Shown: positions 16,802 to 27,335, counted from the first letter of the stretch. The stretch: 64,000 bases of DNA from Lachnospiraceae bacterium G41 (GCA_900100245.1 FNEU01000013.1:1-64000), one strand, 5' to 3'. The notes: a model not told the origin generated them from the sequence alone. Numbers and translations are program-made.

Positions 16802-18199
16802 TTATTCATTTTCCTGTGTTGCCACAAGATTAGAAATCCATATTCCTTTTTTAATCATTATATATCCGACTATAACCTTGATAAAATCAAGCGCCTGTAC
16901 GCATATGTAAATTCCGAAGATGTGCATATTGGTATAGCGCGAAAGTATAAATGCACATGTTCCGCATACAGTCCATGAAAAGACGGAGTCAAATATAAAC
17001 GTGATAACTGTTTTTCCTCCGCTTCGAAGCGTAAAATACATCGAGTTTAAGAAGCCCTGCAAAGGGAAGAAAATCGCGGTTATTATGATAAACACCGTAG
17101 CCATGTGCTTCGATGATTCCGTGGTATCGTAAAGCTTCGGAAACCAGCCTGACAGTGCTATTAAAGCAACCGTTAATCCAAGACAGCAAGCGGCGGTAAA
17201 CCACATAAGCGTAACCGATGAATCCTTGGCTTTTTTGAATTCTCCCGCACCGAGCATCTGTCCGATGACAATACCTACGGCGTTTCCGAGTGCAATAAAT
17301 ACAACATTTAAAAGATTGCAGATGGCATTGGAAATATTCATTCCCGCAAGTACATCCAGACCTCTTCTTGAATAGCATGTGGTCATAAAAGCAATCGCAC
17401 CCGCCCATAAAAACTCGTTTAACATGATGGGTACGCTCTTCCTTAGGATAGGCTTAATCATTGCAGTATTCTGCACGAAAAGCCTTTTATAAAGACCTTT
17501 GAGGAAAATATGCTTTTTGCTTCTTAAATGTGCCCAGACTACAAGCACCGTAAACTCTGCCACTCTTGCAATCACAGTTGCATAAGCAGCGCCTTCCACT
17601 CCGAGCTTCGGAAATCCGAATTTACCGAAGATTAAGAGATAGTTAAACAGAACATCCACCAATACGGAAATAACACCCGCAACCATGGGTTTAAAGCTCT
17701 CGTCGGTTTCTCTTAAACTCGTTGCATAAACCTGTGTTAGCACGATAAACGGAATGCCGAGAAGCATTATTCTTAAATAATTTTTTGCAAGAGATAAAGT
17801 TAATGCCGCATCAATTTCTTCGGACTGACCTTTCATATAAAGTCCTATCAAAGCGGTATCGAAATTAAAGAATATAAGTATTCCGAGAAGTCCTACGAAT
17901 ATCGCCATCCAGAATTTAATTCTGAATACGTCCTGTACGCCTTTTATATCTCCGTTGCCGTAATACTGGGCACCGTAAATTCCGGGGCCCGAAAGCGCAC
18001 CGAATAATGCCAGCCAGAAAACAAACATAAGCTGTCCCGCTATCGAGACAGCAACTATTGCTTCCGTACCGAGGCTTCCGACCATTAAGTTGTCGACAAG
18101 TCCTACGGCATTGCCGATTCCGTTTTGAATCATAATCGGAATCGCAAGAAGGCATGTTTTCTTAAATAATTCTTTGTCTATTCTTGTTTTTGTTTCCAT
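16802..18199 (-). CDS. MATE-family efflux transporter
   Basis: This 465-residue protein has twelve predicted membrane segments in two homologous halves. The first half shows PIMIQNGIGNAVGLVDNLMVGSLGTEAIVAVSIAGQ cut into the usual MATE pattern, with an aspartate and asparagine in VDNLMVG. The second half starts KSVPIMLNEFLWAGAIAF. MATE proteins expel cationic compounds or organic acids using Na+ or H+. It lies between the DMT transporter and mntP and may be cotranscribed with the former. The substrate is unknown. Confidence 0.88.
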   Translation of the reverse strand: METKTRIDKELFKKTCLLAIPIMIQNGIGNAVGLVDNLMVGSLGTEAIVAVSIAGQLMFVFWLALFGALSGPGIYGAQYYGNGDIKGVQDVFRIKFWMAIFVGLLGILIFFNFDTALIGLYMKGQSEEIDAALTLSLAKNYLRIMLLGIPFIVLTQVYATSLRETDESFKPMVAGVISVLVDVLFNYLLIFGKFGFPKLGVEGAAYATVIARVAEFTVLVVWAHLRSKKHIFLKGLYKRLFVQNTAMIKPILRKSVPIMLNEFLWAGAIAFMTTCYSRRGLDVLAGMNISNAICNLLNVVFIALGNAVGIVIGQMLGAGEFKKAKDSSVTLMWFTAACCLGLTVALIALSGWFPKLYDTTESSKHMATVFIIITAIFFPLQGFLNSMYFTLRSGGKTVITFIFDSVFSWTVCGTCAFILSRYTNMHIFGIYICVQALDFIKVIVGYIMIKKGIWISNLVATQENE

Positions 18200-18249
18200 T
18201 TATTCTAATCTGTGATATTTCTAATTAAACTAATTTGAGCCGTGCCCGC

Positions 18250-18837
18250 TTATTTTATCATACCTGACACAAATATTTCCAGCCCTATTCCGATAAGAAT
18301 TATTCCGCCGAAAATTTGTGCCTTGGTCGATAATTTGTCTCCGACCTTTTTGCCGATTAGTAGTCCAGCTATACAAATGATAAAAGTCACCACAGAAATA
18401 ATTCCTGCGCATAAAAGAGCCGAAAATATTCCGTATTCGGCAATCGTAAATCCGGCAGAGAGAGCATCTATCGAAGTTGCAATTCCCTGAACGATTAAAA
18501 GTCTTATAGTAAGTACTCCGGCAACCTCTTCTTTTCCGTTATTTCTTACGGCTTCGATAATCATCTTCATTCCGATAAACACCAAAAGAATAAGTGCAAT
18601 CCAGGGAATAAATTTTTCAAATATCTTAAAATATTTTATAACCGTATGAACGCAGATCCAACCGATTAAAGGCATCAGTGCCTGAAAGAAAGCAAATACT
18701 CCCGCTATCGAAAAGAATTTACTTTTTTTCATTTTGGGTTCATTAAGACCGTTTGCAATCGATACGCTGAACGCATCCATTGCAAGTCCTATACCGAGTA
18801 ATATGCTGTTTACGATTAAAACTGCTATGCTGTTCAT
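18250..18837 (-). CDS. mntP: MntP-type manganese efflux pump
   Basis: This 195-residue protein has six hydrophobic segments, close to the 188 residues of E. coli MntP. Both signature motifs are present: GLAMDAFSVSIANG (about 17-30) and a second repeat TSIDALSAGFTIA (about 116-128), each with the conserved membrane aspartate. It exports manganese. I saw no yybP-ykoY riboswitch-like leader: the gap to guaB is only 72 nt and is filled by a strong hairpin. GAGGG lies 5 nt before the ATG. Confidence 0.88.
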   Translation of the reverse strand: MNSIAVLIVNSILLGIGLAMDAFSVSIANGLNEPKMKKSKFFSIAGVFAFFQALMPLIGWICVHTVIKYFKIFEKFIPWIALILLVFIGMKMIIEAVRNNGKEEVAGVLTIRLLIVQGIATSIDALSAGFTIAEYGIFSALLCAGIISVVTFIICIAGLLIGKKVGDKLSTKAQIFGGIILIGIGLEIFVSGMIK

Positions 18838-18857
18838 AAACCCTCATTGTCAACAAC

Positions 18858-18886
18858 AGGCGCGGGAGTTTTTTTCTCCCGCGCCT
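18858..18886. terminator. Strong hairpin between guaB and mntP
   Basis: AGGCGCGGGAG and CTCCCGCGCCT form a perfect 11-bp GC-rich stem with a 7-T loop. After the stem the minus strand reads TGTTGTTG, a weak U-tract, while the plus strand reads CTTTTATG. It probably ends or attenuates guaB transcription before mntP. Confidence 0.6.
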
Positions 18887-18909
18887 CTTTTATGATTAGT
18901 TCTTTTAAC

Positions 18910-20376
<1,467 letters not shown>

Positions 20377-20410
20377 TTATTTATATAAATTTTATAGTGA
20401 CCGTAATAAA

Positions 20411-20911
20411 TTACGATTTTTTGACTTTCTGCGGATAAAATCTGACGATAGGCGACATGAAATCATCGTTTAGCGAAAGAAAAATCTTTCTTTTGCCGTT
20501 GTACCAGAGCTCGTAAACCTTGGTTTCGTCAGTATCCTCTCCTGCGCTGTAGTCGGAAACCGCTGCCTGTCTGTTGGCATAGCCTCTTAAAGCGTCGCTT
20601 CCTTTTACGGCGAGAATCTCCATTTTATTTAAATCAATCGTATCGACCTGTTTTCTGCTGTTGGTATTGTATATTCTGTCGATTCTTATCTCTTTGTCAA
20701 GATATGTGTACTCGTATTCTACGGACATTCTTCTAAAATATACGAAGAACGAAGCGACTCCGCCGGCCACAATACCTATAATAAAAAAGGGGCTCACCAA
20801 AATCGCCGCCGGCAGCGCAAGGACTGCCACAACCAAAAATGTGTACCCCAACACTTTATTTAAAACACTGTCGCGCTGCTTGATAAGCAGCTCTTTCATG
20901 GTTTCGCTCAT
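20411..20911 (-). CDS. Small membrane protein, DUF6106-like
   Basis: This 166-residue protein has two adjacent hydrophobic segments (about 20-58) and a C-terminal soluble beta-rich domain with VEYEYTYLDKEIRIDRIYN and a closing FYPQKV. It resembles clostridial proteins annotated DUF6106, but this is from pattern memory only. No function is known. GAGG precedes the ATG at 20911. It is cotranscribed with or read through into guaB, and is divergent from the MBOAT gene. Confidence 0.5.
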   Translation of the reverse strand: MSETMKELLIKQRDSVLNKVLGYTFLVVAVLALPAAILVSPFFIIGIVAGGVASFFVYFRRMSVEYEYTYLDKEIRIDRIYNTNSRKQVDTIDLNKMEILAVKGSDALRGYANRQAAVSDYSAGEDTDETKVYELWYNGKRKIFLSLNDDFMSPIVRFYPQKVKKS

Positions 20912-21097
20912 TTTTTACCTCGTACAAATTGAGTGTCCACTAGTCACTTTTCTGTCTCAAAAATAAAAATATTAGACATATTCTATAATATTTGGAATTT
21001 TCTTTCAACCCCTATATTGCTTTTTATTTATAACTTTTTTAAAATATTATTGTCGGCGGGCAAAAAATTGCCTGCCTGTGTATTTTCGGAGGGCGCA

Positions 21098-22594
21098 ATG
21101 CTTTTTAACTCATATATTTTCATACTAATATTTATTCCTTTGTGCCTTTTGGGATACTTTCTTTTAAACCGCTTTAAACTCCGCATTGTGGCGCAGTGCT
21201 TCCTCTTCGGAATGTCTTTGTGGTTCTACGGATATTTCAACTACTGGTATCTTTTTATTATAATAGCGAGCATATTAATCAATTATTTCTGCTATGTTTA
21301 TATAGGGAAACTTCGCGAAAAAGGTGGGAGCGGTAAGGGCTTAATGATTGCCGGCGTAGCGGTGAACCTTGGAATCCTCGGATTTTTCAAATATACGGAC
21401 TTTTTTATCGATACGGTTAATCATGTATTTAAGAGTGATATCGGTCTTTTACATATCCTGCTGCCCCTCGGAATCAGTTTCTTTACTTTCCAGCAAATTT
21501 CTTTTATAGTCGACACCTACAGAGGTCAGGTCGGCAAATACAAGTTTATATACTATGCTTCGTTTGTTGCATTCTTCCCCCAGCTTATCGCCGGACCTAT
21601 TGTAACTCACGACGAAATGATCGGACAGTTTCTCGATGAATCCAAAAAGAAGCTTAATTTCGACAATCTGACCAAAGGCATATTTATGTTCACGATTGGT
21701 CTTTCAAAGAAAGTTCTTTTGGCCGATGTGTTCGGAAGCGTGGTTAATTACGGATATGTGGCACCCGAAAGGCTAACCTTCCTTTCCGCATGGGTGGTTA
21801 TTTTATCATATACCTTCCAGATATATTTTGATTTCTCGGGCTACTGCGATATGGCTTTGGGCCTCGCGAAGATGTTTAATATCGACATTCCATTAAACTT
21901 TAATTCGCCTTATCAGTCCGTCACAATCACCGAATTCTGGGACAGATGGCATATGACGCTTACACGTTTCTTCACAAGATATGTCTACATCCCTCTTGGC
22001 GGCAACAGAAAAGGCAGAGTACGTACATATATTAATGTATTCATCGTATTTCTTTTAAGCGGTTTCTGGCACGGTGCAGGCTGGACATTCATCCTCTGGG
22101 GCGTTCTTCACGGCGTATTCGTGATTATAACAAGGCTCATAAAAGATATTATCGGCGATAAAAAAATCGCCAATCCTGTTCAGTATATTTCGCGCGGAAT
22201 ATCGTGGATTATTACATTCTTCTTTGTAAACATCACATGGGTGTTCTTTAGGGGAGAAAGTATCGGCAACGCGCTCTTCGTCTTAAAGAAAGCATTTACA
22301 TTTAATACGGGTGCTGCAGGTCTTGTAGTCGACCCTATTATTCACGGCGCATTTAAAACACCTGAGATGTCTGAATTAATGGCTTTAACAAACATCGATG
22401 CAAAGATTCCGAATCTCCTTACCTGGGGCTTCTTACTTGTATCGTTTGTTATAGCAATCTTCCTTCCCAATTCAAAAAAGATGTTTGATAAGTTTAAACC
22501 TAATGTAATCACTTTGATATTTACGATTGTTTTCTTCGTATGGAGTTTCTTATCCATCAGTGGAGTAAGCACGTTCCTATATTTTAACTTTTAA
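21098..22594 (+). CDS. MBOAT-family O-acyltransferase (AlgI/DltB-like)
   Basis: This 498-residue multi-pass protein moves acyl (usually acetyl) groups across the membrane onto an extracellular polymer. The AlgI pattern is visible: PLGISFFTFQQISFIVDTYRG cut into conserved parts, LIAGPIVTHDEMIGQF, FNSPYQSVTITEFWDRWHMT and GFWHGAGWTFILWGVLHG with the catalytic histidine. I chose ATG 21098, with GGAGGG 4 nt upstream; an in-frame start at 20933 would add 55 residues without a ribosome site. It is followed 17 nt later by an SGNH-type partner. The target polymer is probably a surface glycan. Confidence 0.85.
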   Translation: MLFNSYIFILIFIPLCLLGYFLLNRFKLRIVAQCFLFGMSLWFYGYFNYWYLFIIIASILINYFCYVYIGKLREKGGSGKGLMIAGVAVNLGILGFFKYTDFFIDTVNHVFKSDIGLLHILLPLGISFFTFQQISFIVDTYRGQVGKYKFIYYASFVAFFPQLIAGPIVTHDEMIGQFLDESKKKLNFDNLTKGIFMFTIGLSKKVLLADVFGSVVNYGYVAPERLTFLSAWVVILSYTFQIYFDFSGYCDMALGLAKMFNIDIPLNFNSPYQSVTITEFWDRWHMTLTRFFTRYVYIPLGGNRKGRVRTYINVFIVFLLSGFWHGAGWTFILWGVLHGVFVIITRLIKDIIGDKKIANPVQYISRGISWIITFFFVNITWVFFRGESIGNALFVLKKAFTFNTGAAGLVVDPIIHGAFKTPEMSELMALTNIDAKIPNLLTWGFLLVSFVIAIFLPNSKKMFDKFKPNVITLIFTIVFFVWSFLSISGVSTFLYFNF

Positions 22595-22611
22595 ACTAAA
22601 AAGGTTTACAG

Positions 22612-23676
22612 ATGAAAAAGAGCAAAGTATTCTTTACAATCTTCATAATTGCTTTCGTGATTTTGGTATCGCTTCCCGCGGCACTTGTTGTTTACGTGGA
22701 TCCTTATTTCCATTATCACAAACCGCTTGAGGGAAAGAACTATATTTACAGAGACCAGAGATATTTAAATGACGGAATCGTCAAGAATTTTGATTATGAC
22801 GCAATGATAACAGGAAGTTCAATGACCGAGTGCATGAGACCGTCTGTAATGGATTCACTCTTTGGCACTAAGGGAATCAAGGTTCCGTTCTCGGGCGGAA
22901 GTTACCTCGAAGTCGGCGATTTGGTGCGAACCGCATGTAAAGAAAATCCCAATCTTAAAATGGTAATACGCGGACTTGACTGCAACCGTTTCTTTAATAC
23001 CAAGGATGATCGCGATTATGAAGCAGATTCATATCCTACATATCTTTATGACAATATTATTTTAAACGACACGAAGTATGTATTCAGCAAGAATGCAATC
23101 GTAGATGCGGCCCTCATATTAATCCGGCGTGGTGAAGCTGCACACTACTCTTCAATGGATACATATTCAAACTGGAGCGCAGATTATAACTACGGAAAAG
23201 ATGCTGTGTTAAAATCATACTTTCGTGAGAATGTAACTCCCGCAGAAACTCAGGTTCATCTGACCGACGAAGAAAAGCAGATTATGTATGAGAATATTAC
23301 TGCGAATGTAACAGACATTGCAGACGAAAATCCCAACGTTGAGTTCTATCTTTACTACACACCTTACAGCATTTATTACATTGATTATTATAAAAGACTC
23401 GGCGAACTCGACAGACAAATAGAAGCAGAAAAGTATATTACTTCCCTGCTCCTTGATCATGAAAACATTCATGTATATTCATTCTATATGCAGCACGAAT
23501 TAATCGAAGATTTAAACAACTACAAAGACCTTGCTCATCACGGTCAGGCCGCAAGCGATATGATTCTTAACTGGATTTACGACGGCACGGGCGAACTGAC
23601 AAAAGATAATTATGATACGTATTATGATGAGCTTCGTGATTATTATTTCAGTTTCGATTATGATTCGGTATTTTAA
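22612..23676 (+). CDS. Membrane-anchored SGNH-like partner of the MBOAT protein
   Basis: This 354-residue protein has an N-terminal membrane anchor (about 7-30) and an extracellular domain. It has a GSS nucleophile-like block (MITGSSMTE, about 65-73) and, near the end, DLAHHGQAASDMIL with the D-x-x-H arrangement of SGNH hydrolases. AlgI/DltB-type acyltransferases are commonly paired with such a protein (AlgJ/AlgX or DltD), which passes the acyl group to the polymer. The gene is 17 nt after the MBOAT gene and ends just before a strong terminator, so the pair is a two-gene unit. Confidence 0.65.
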   Translation: MKKSKVFFTIFIIAFVILVSLPAALVVYVDPYFHYHKPLEGKNYIYRDQRYLNDGIVKNFDYDAMITGSSMTECMRPSVMDSLFGTKGIKVPFSGGSYLEVGDLVRTACKENPNLKMVIRGLDCNRFFNTKDDRDYEADSYPTYLYDNIILNDTKYVFSKNAIVDAALILIRRGEAAHYSSMDTYSNWSADYNYGKDAVLKSYFRENVTPAETQVHLTDEEKQIMYENITANVTDIADENPNVEFYLYYTPYSIYYIDYYKRLGELDRQIEAEKYITSLLLDHENIHVYSFYMQHELIEDLNNYKDLAHHGQAASDMILNWIYDGTGELTKDNYDTYYDELRDYYFSFDYDSVF

Positions 23677-23700
23677 ACGGATAATTTGCAATACATTTAA

Positions 23701-23728
23701 AAACCGGTATGACAATTCATACCGGTTT
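23701..23728. terminator. Bidirectional terminator between SGNH gene and rarA
   Basis: AAACCGGTATGA and TCATACCGGTTT form a perfect 12-bp stem with loop CAAT between convergent genes. It is followed by ATTTTAATT on plus and by TTTAAATG on minus. Confidence 0.85.
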
Positions 23729-23742
23729 ATTTTAATTATTCT

Positions 23743-25065
23743 TTATTTATCTTTCTTAATCTTTTTAAAATGCTCTTTTATCTTCGTCTCATAACCCAAA
23801 TCACCGGGCTTGTAGAAATTCAGATCTTTCAATTCATAAGGCAGATACTGCTCTTTTACGTAATGATTCTCATATAGGTGCGGATACTTGTATTCGACAC
23901 CGTGACCCAATTCTTTGGCGCCGGGATAATGTGCATCTCTTAAGTGCAAAGGTATCGGCTGGTTGCCGGTCTCTGCCACGACTTTGTGTGCTTCTTCCAA
24001 AGCAACAGTGCAGGCATTGGATTTTGGCGCACATGCAAGATAAATTGCCGCTTGTGAAAGAATAAGTTCTGCTTCGGGAAGTCCGACTCTTTCAACCGCA
24101 AGGGAAGCATTGGTTGCAACCACAAGTCCCATAGGGTCTGCGTTTCCGACATCTTCCGATGCAAAAATCATCATACGTCTTGCAATAAATGTTACACTCT
24201 CGCCCGCCTCAAGCATTCTGACCAAATAATACTCTGCGGCATCGGGGTCTGAACCTCGCATACTTTTTATAAAAGCGGAAATCGTATCGTAATGATTGTC
24301 TCCGTCCTTATCGTATTTAAGTGTTCTTTTCTGAACGCATTCTCCTGCCACGTCAAGCGTGATGTGAATCTTGCCGTCTTCGCCTCTCGGTGTGGTCATA
24401 ACAGCCAGTTCAATGCCGTTTAAGGCCACTCTCGCATCTCCGTCGGCCACATCTGCCAGAAACTCCACGGCCTCATCATCTATCACTGCATTCATTGCTC
24501 CAAGGCCTCTGTCGGAGTCGGTAACCGCCGTTAAAATAAGCGATTTGATATTCTCCTTTGACAAAGGAGATAGTCTGAAAATATTAGATCTCGAAACTAA
24601 CGCCTTATTAACCTCAAAGAAAGGATTCTCCGTAGTCGCACCGATTAATGTAATCGTACCGTCTTCAACGTAAGGCAGAAGGAAATCCTGCTGGGCTTTG
24701 TTGAATCTGTGTATCTCATCGATAAAAAGAATCGTTTTTCGCCCCGTAAACGCAAGTTCTTTTTTAGCCCCTTCAACTACCTCTTCCATATCTTTCTTGC
24801 CCGATATGGTCGCGTTAAGCTGCTTAAACTCGGCCTGTGTCGTATTGGCGATAACTTTCGCAAGCGTGGTCTTACCACATCCCGGAGGACCGTAAAAAAT
24901 AAGCGAACCTATACGGTCTGCTTCTATCGCTCTTCGAAGCATTTTGCCCTCGCCTAAAATGTCTTCCTGACCTACAACCTCATCGATGGTTCTCGGACGC
25001 ATCTTACCTGCAAGGGGCGCTTCTTTTTTAAGATTCTGTTCTTTGGCAAATTCAAAAATATCCAT
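23743..25065 (-). CDS. rarA: Replication-associated recombination ATPase RarA/MgsA
   Basis: This 440-residue AAA+ ATPase acts at stalled replication forks. Motifs are the family start LAGKMRPRTIDEVVGQEDILG, Walker A FYGPPGCGKTTLA, ATISGKKDMEEVV, Walker B ILFIDEIHRFNKAQQD, sensor 1 LIGATTENPFFEVN and arginine finger region SRSNIFRLSPL. The C-terminal MgsA domain has GSDPDAAEYYLVRML and RDAHYPGAKELG. Length is normal. It sits 8 nt after the DUF4250 gene. Confidence 0.95.
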   Translation of the reverse strand: MDIFEFAKEQNLKKEAPLAGKMRPRTIDEVVGQEDILGEGKMLRRAIEADRIGSLIFYGPPGCGKTTLAKVIANTTQAEFKQLNATISGKKDMEEVVEGAKKELAFTGRKTILFIDEIHRFNKAQQDFLLPYVEDGTITLIGATTENPFFEVNKALVSRSNIFRLSPLSKENIKSLILTAVTDSDRGLGAMNAVIDDEAVEFLADVADGDARVALNGIELAVMTTPRGEDGKIHITLDVAGECVQKRTLKYDKDGDNHYDTISAFIKSMRGSDPDAAEYYLVRMLEAGESVTFIARRMMIFASEDVGNADPMGLVVATNASLAVERVGLPEAELILSQAAIYLACAPKSNACTVALEEAHKVVAETGNQPIPLHLRDAHYPGAKELGHGVEYKYPHLYENHYVKEQYLPYELKDLNFYKPGDLGYETKIKEHFKKIKKDK

Positions 25066-25073
25066 AAGTATGC

Positions 25074-25247
25074 TTATTTAAACTGATTCTGTGAAGCATC
25101 GTACTTAAAACCCACAGATTCAAGTCTGCTTTTTATATCGTTAACATCCACGTCCAGTCCGTCAGCCAGTGCATCAAGGCTGCCGTATTCGTCACGCAGT
25201 TTCATGTTTACAAAACTAAGTAAAATAAAAGGATCTTCAGGTATCAT
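25074..25247 (-). CDS. DUF4250 micro-protein
   Basis: This 57-residue protein is too short for ordinary gene callers. It begins MIPEDPFILLSFVNMKLRD and continues YGSLDALADGLDVDV, ending FKYDASQNQFK. This matches the DUF4250 family, small clostridial proteins whose helical pattern resembles a DNA-binding helix-turn-helix (a regularly spaced LDALADGLDVDVNDI). No strong ribosome site precedes ATG 25247. The gene is packed between murD and rarA, 48 and 8 nt away, in the same direction. Function is unknown. Confidence 0.75.
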   Translation of the reverse strand: MIPEDPFILLSFVNMKLRDEYGSLDALADGLDVDVNDIKSRLESVGFKYDASQNQFK

Positions 25248-25295
25248 AAATATACACTTTCATTTATAAATAATTGACGGTAATCATAAAAGAAT

Positions 25296-26504
25296 CTAGC
25301 CTTTGCCCTGATTCTCCAATATTTTTTTCTTAAAATATTCGCCACGCTCCGCGAAGTTCTTAAAATATCCGTAGCTTGCAGCCGCAGGGGAAAGTACCAC
25401 AGCATCGCCGGAGTCCGCATACTTTAAAACAACTTCCAGTGCTTCGTCTATATCCTTGACCTTTTTGCAGTTAAAAGGTCTTTCTGCTTCTTCGTAGATT
25501 CTCTCGCCCGTAGCGTATGCACAAAGGAATATGATGTCTCTTGCTTCTTTTATGAACTTAATCAGTTCCTCGTAGCCTATGCCTCTGTCCATACCGCCGA
25601 TTATCGCAATCTTGATATTCGGAATACTCTTGCATGCATTAATCGTCGCAAGGGGGATGGTTGATATCGAATCATCGTAATAATCGATGCCGTCGACATT
25701 GCCGATAAACTCAAGTCTGTGAGGAAGTCCTTCGAATTTTTCAATCTCCGTGATTGTATCATCCTCGTTTAATTTAAGCCCGCTGACACAAACTTTCTTA
25801 ACAAATTCGGCGTTCCACTGATTATGCTGGCCGAGGATTTTTAAATCATATTTATGCTCTTCGAATTCGGGGATTCTGTATTCAAGGCCGCGCATGTTAA
25901 GTCTCGGTACGCTTTCGCCCACGAATATTTTATCGCCCGGAACCTGGTACTTGCCGATGTTCATTTTGGCAAGCGCATATTTTTCAAATGTTTTGTAATA
26001 ATCCAGGTGTTCTTCGTAGAGATTTAAAAATACGGCAAAGTGAGGCGATACGCGTACGTTGTTAAGCTGATGACAGCTCATCTCCATTACCGCGATTGCC
26101 TGCGAATCCGAAGCCATTTCCTCATAATAATCCAGGCATGGAATACCGATATTTCCTACCAGAACCACTCTGTTTGAAATAAGATTTGAAAGAACGTGAT
26201 AAAGCATACTGGTCGTGGTACTCTTGCCCTTAGTACCTGTAATGCCTATCACACGGTCTCTGAACTCCTCCAAGAAAAGTTCGGTCTGTGAAGTGAATTT
26301 TTCATCGGGATAGTCTCCGGGAATGCCGGGACTTTTTATGATAAAATCGTATCCTTCTTCATTCAATTCTTCAGGCTTTCCTTCGAATACTTCTATCTTT
26401 GAAGGTTTGCAGAATTTTTTTAGAAAACCTTCTGTGGATTTGCCCTCTATACCGTAGCCCCAGATGAGTACGGATTTGTTATCAAATTTCTCGGTTATGC
26501 TCAT
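25296..26504 (-). CDS. murD: UDP-N-acetylmuramoylalanine-D-glutamate ligase
   Basis: MurD adds D-glutamate to UDP-MurNAc-L-Ala in peptidoglycan precursor synthesis. The 402-residue protein has an N-terminal Rossmann-like domain (VLIWGYGIEGKSTEGFL), the Mur-ligase P-loop GITGTKGKSTTTS (about 94-106), the central histidine/lysine region and the MurD-typical DSISTIPLATINACKS and IIGGMDRGIGYEEL. It is about 35 residues shorter than E. coli MurD. No other mur gene is near; mgtC lies 15 nt upstream and DUF4250 follows. Confidence 0.85.
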   Translation of the reverse strand: MSITEKFDNKSVLIWGYGIEGKSTEGFLKKFCKPSKIEVFEGKPEELNEEGYDFIIKSPGIPGDYPDEKFTSQTELFLEEFRDRVIGITGTKGKSTTTSMLYHVLSNLISNRVVLVGNIGIPCLDYYEEMASDSQAIAVMEMSCHQLNNVRVSPHFAVFLNLYEEHLDYYKTFEKYALAKMNIGKYQVPGDKIFVGESVPRLNMRGLEYRIPEFEEHKYDLKILGQHNQWNAEFVKKVCVSGLKLNEDDTITEIEKFEGLPHRLEFIGNVDGIDYYDDSISTIPLATINACKSIPNIKIAIIGGMDRGIGYEELIKFIKEARDIIFLCAYATGERIYEEAERPFNCKKVKDIDEALEVVLKYADSGDAVVLSPAAASYGYFKNFAERGEYFKKKILENQGKG

Positions 26505-26519
26505 TTCTTTTATCCGTCT

Positions 26520-27227
26520 TTACGAAAGTTTTTTGGGTACGCTTTCAATAGCATATATAACTTCATCAAGTGCAACCAGATCATCCAGAAGATTGGCTCC
26601 CACATCACTTCCGTTTATGGGAAAGATAGCTTCGATTCCGATATGATCCATACGGCCGCTTCTTGAAGATACAACCATAAAATTCTTAGCCTTAAAATCT
26701 TTTTCAAGTATCTTAAGGAAGGAATTTACTTTGTTTTCATCTCTTAATTCAATGTATATTTCAACATTTTTTCTGCGTTCTTTTTTATCATTTTCAAGTG
26801 TGTATAAAACCGATGTTGCTATAAGAACTATAACCGTACATGTGCAAGCTCCGACATAAAAACCAAAGCCCGTAGCGATGCCTATCGCACCTACAGCCCA
26901 GATGCCTGCCGCGGTGGTCAGTCCGACGATATGATCCCTGCCTTTGGTAAGAATGGTTCCGACGCCGAGAAAACCCAAGCCAGAAATAACCTGTGCGGGA
27001 ATTCTCGCAGCATCCGTGTTAATTCCGATGTTAAATACTATGTACAAAGATATCAGCGAAGTCATGCTGGCGCCAAGGCACACGAGTATATGCGTTCTGA
27101 AGCCTGCAGGTCTCTTGTATTTTTCTCTTTCAAGTCCTATACAGCCTCCGAGGAAAGCCGCCAAAAGGAGTCTTATAATAACGGTTATCGAGTTGAAACT
27201 CTCAAGAAAATCGATTACTTCAGTCAT
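26520..27227 (-). CDS. MgtC/SapB-family membrane protein
   Basis: This 235-residue protein has about five N-terminal hydrophobic segments with the MgtC/SapB signature LAAFLGGCIGLEREKY (about 22-37) and RIPAQVISGLGFLGVGTIL (about 75-93), then a cytoplasmic ACT-like C-terminal domain. The family is linked to magnesium limitation and to regulation of membrane energetics. A promoter (27264-27292) and CGGAGG precede the gene. Its role in this non-pathogen-like context is unknown. murD follows after 15 nt. Confidence 0.85.
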   Translation of the reverse strand: MTEVIDFLESFNSITVIIRLLLAAFLGGCIGLEREKYKRPAGFRTHILVCLGASMTSLISLYIVFNIGINTDAARIPAQVISGLGFLGVGTILTKGRDHIVGLTTAAGIWAVGAIGIATGFGFYVGACTCTVIVLIATSVLYTLENDKKERRKNVEIYIELRDENKVNSFLKILEKDFKAKNFMVVSSRSGRMDHIGIEAIFPINGSDVGANLLDDLVALDEVIYAIESVPKKLS

Positions 27228-27263
27228 ATTTACCTCCGTCTTTTTTACGCCTTACAAAAGAAT

Positions 27264-27292
27264 ATTATATCATAAAAAGCTTATATTTTAAA
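27264..27292 (-). promoter_or_regulatory. Promoter upstream of the mgtC-murD unit
   Basis: On the minus strand TATAAT (27264-27269) is preceded by a 17-nt spacer and TTTAAA (27287-27292), a weak -35. It lies between the terminator of the diguanylate cyclase gene and the MgtC start, and is the only candidate in that gap. Confidence 0.5.
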
Positions 27293-27302
27293 AGAAATAC
27301 TC

Positions 27303-27334
27303 AAAAAACGGCGTGCCAAAGCATGCCGTTTTTT
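27303..27334. terminator. Terminator after the diguanylate cyclase gene
   Basis: The arms AAAAAACGGCGTGC (27303-27316) and GCATGCCGTTTTTT (27321-27334) pair over 14 bp with one wobble and a CAAA-type loop, directly after the stop at 27336. The A- and T-tracts make it work in both directions. Confidence 0.85.
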
Positions 27335-27335
27335 A

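Noticed and set aside
18838-18909. A yybP-ykoY manganese riboswitch before mntP
   Set aside because: The 72-nt gap is too short and contains only the GC-rich hairpin. None of the conserved riboswitch loops can be seen.
20933-21097. An N-terminal extension of the MBOAT protein by 55 residues
   Set aside because: No ribosome site precedes it, the DNA there is promoter-like and AT-rich, and GGAGGG with a proper ATG is found at 21098, matching the family's normal start.
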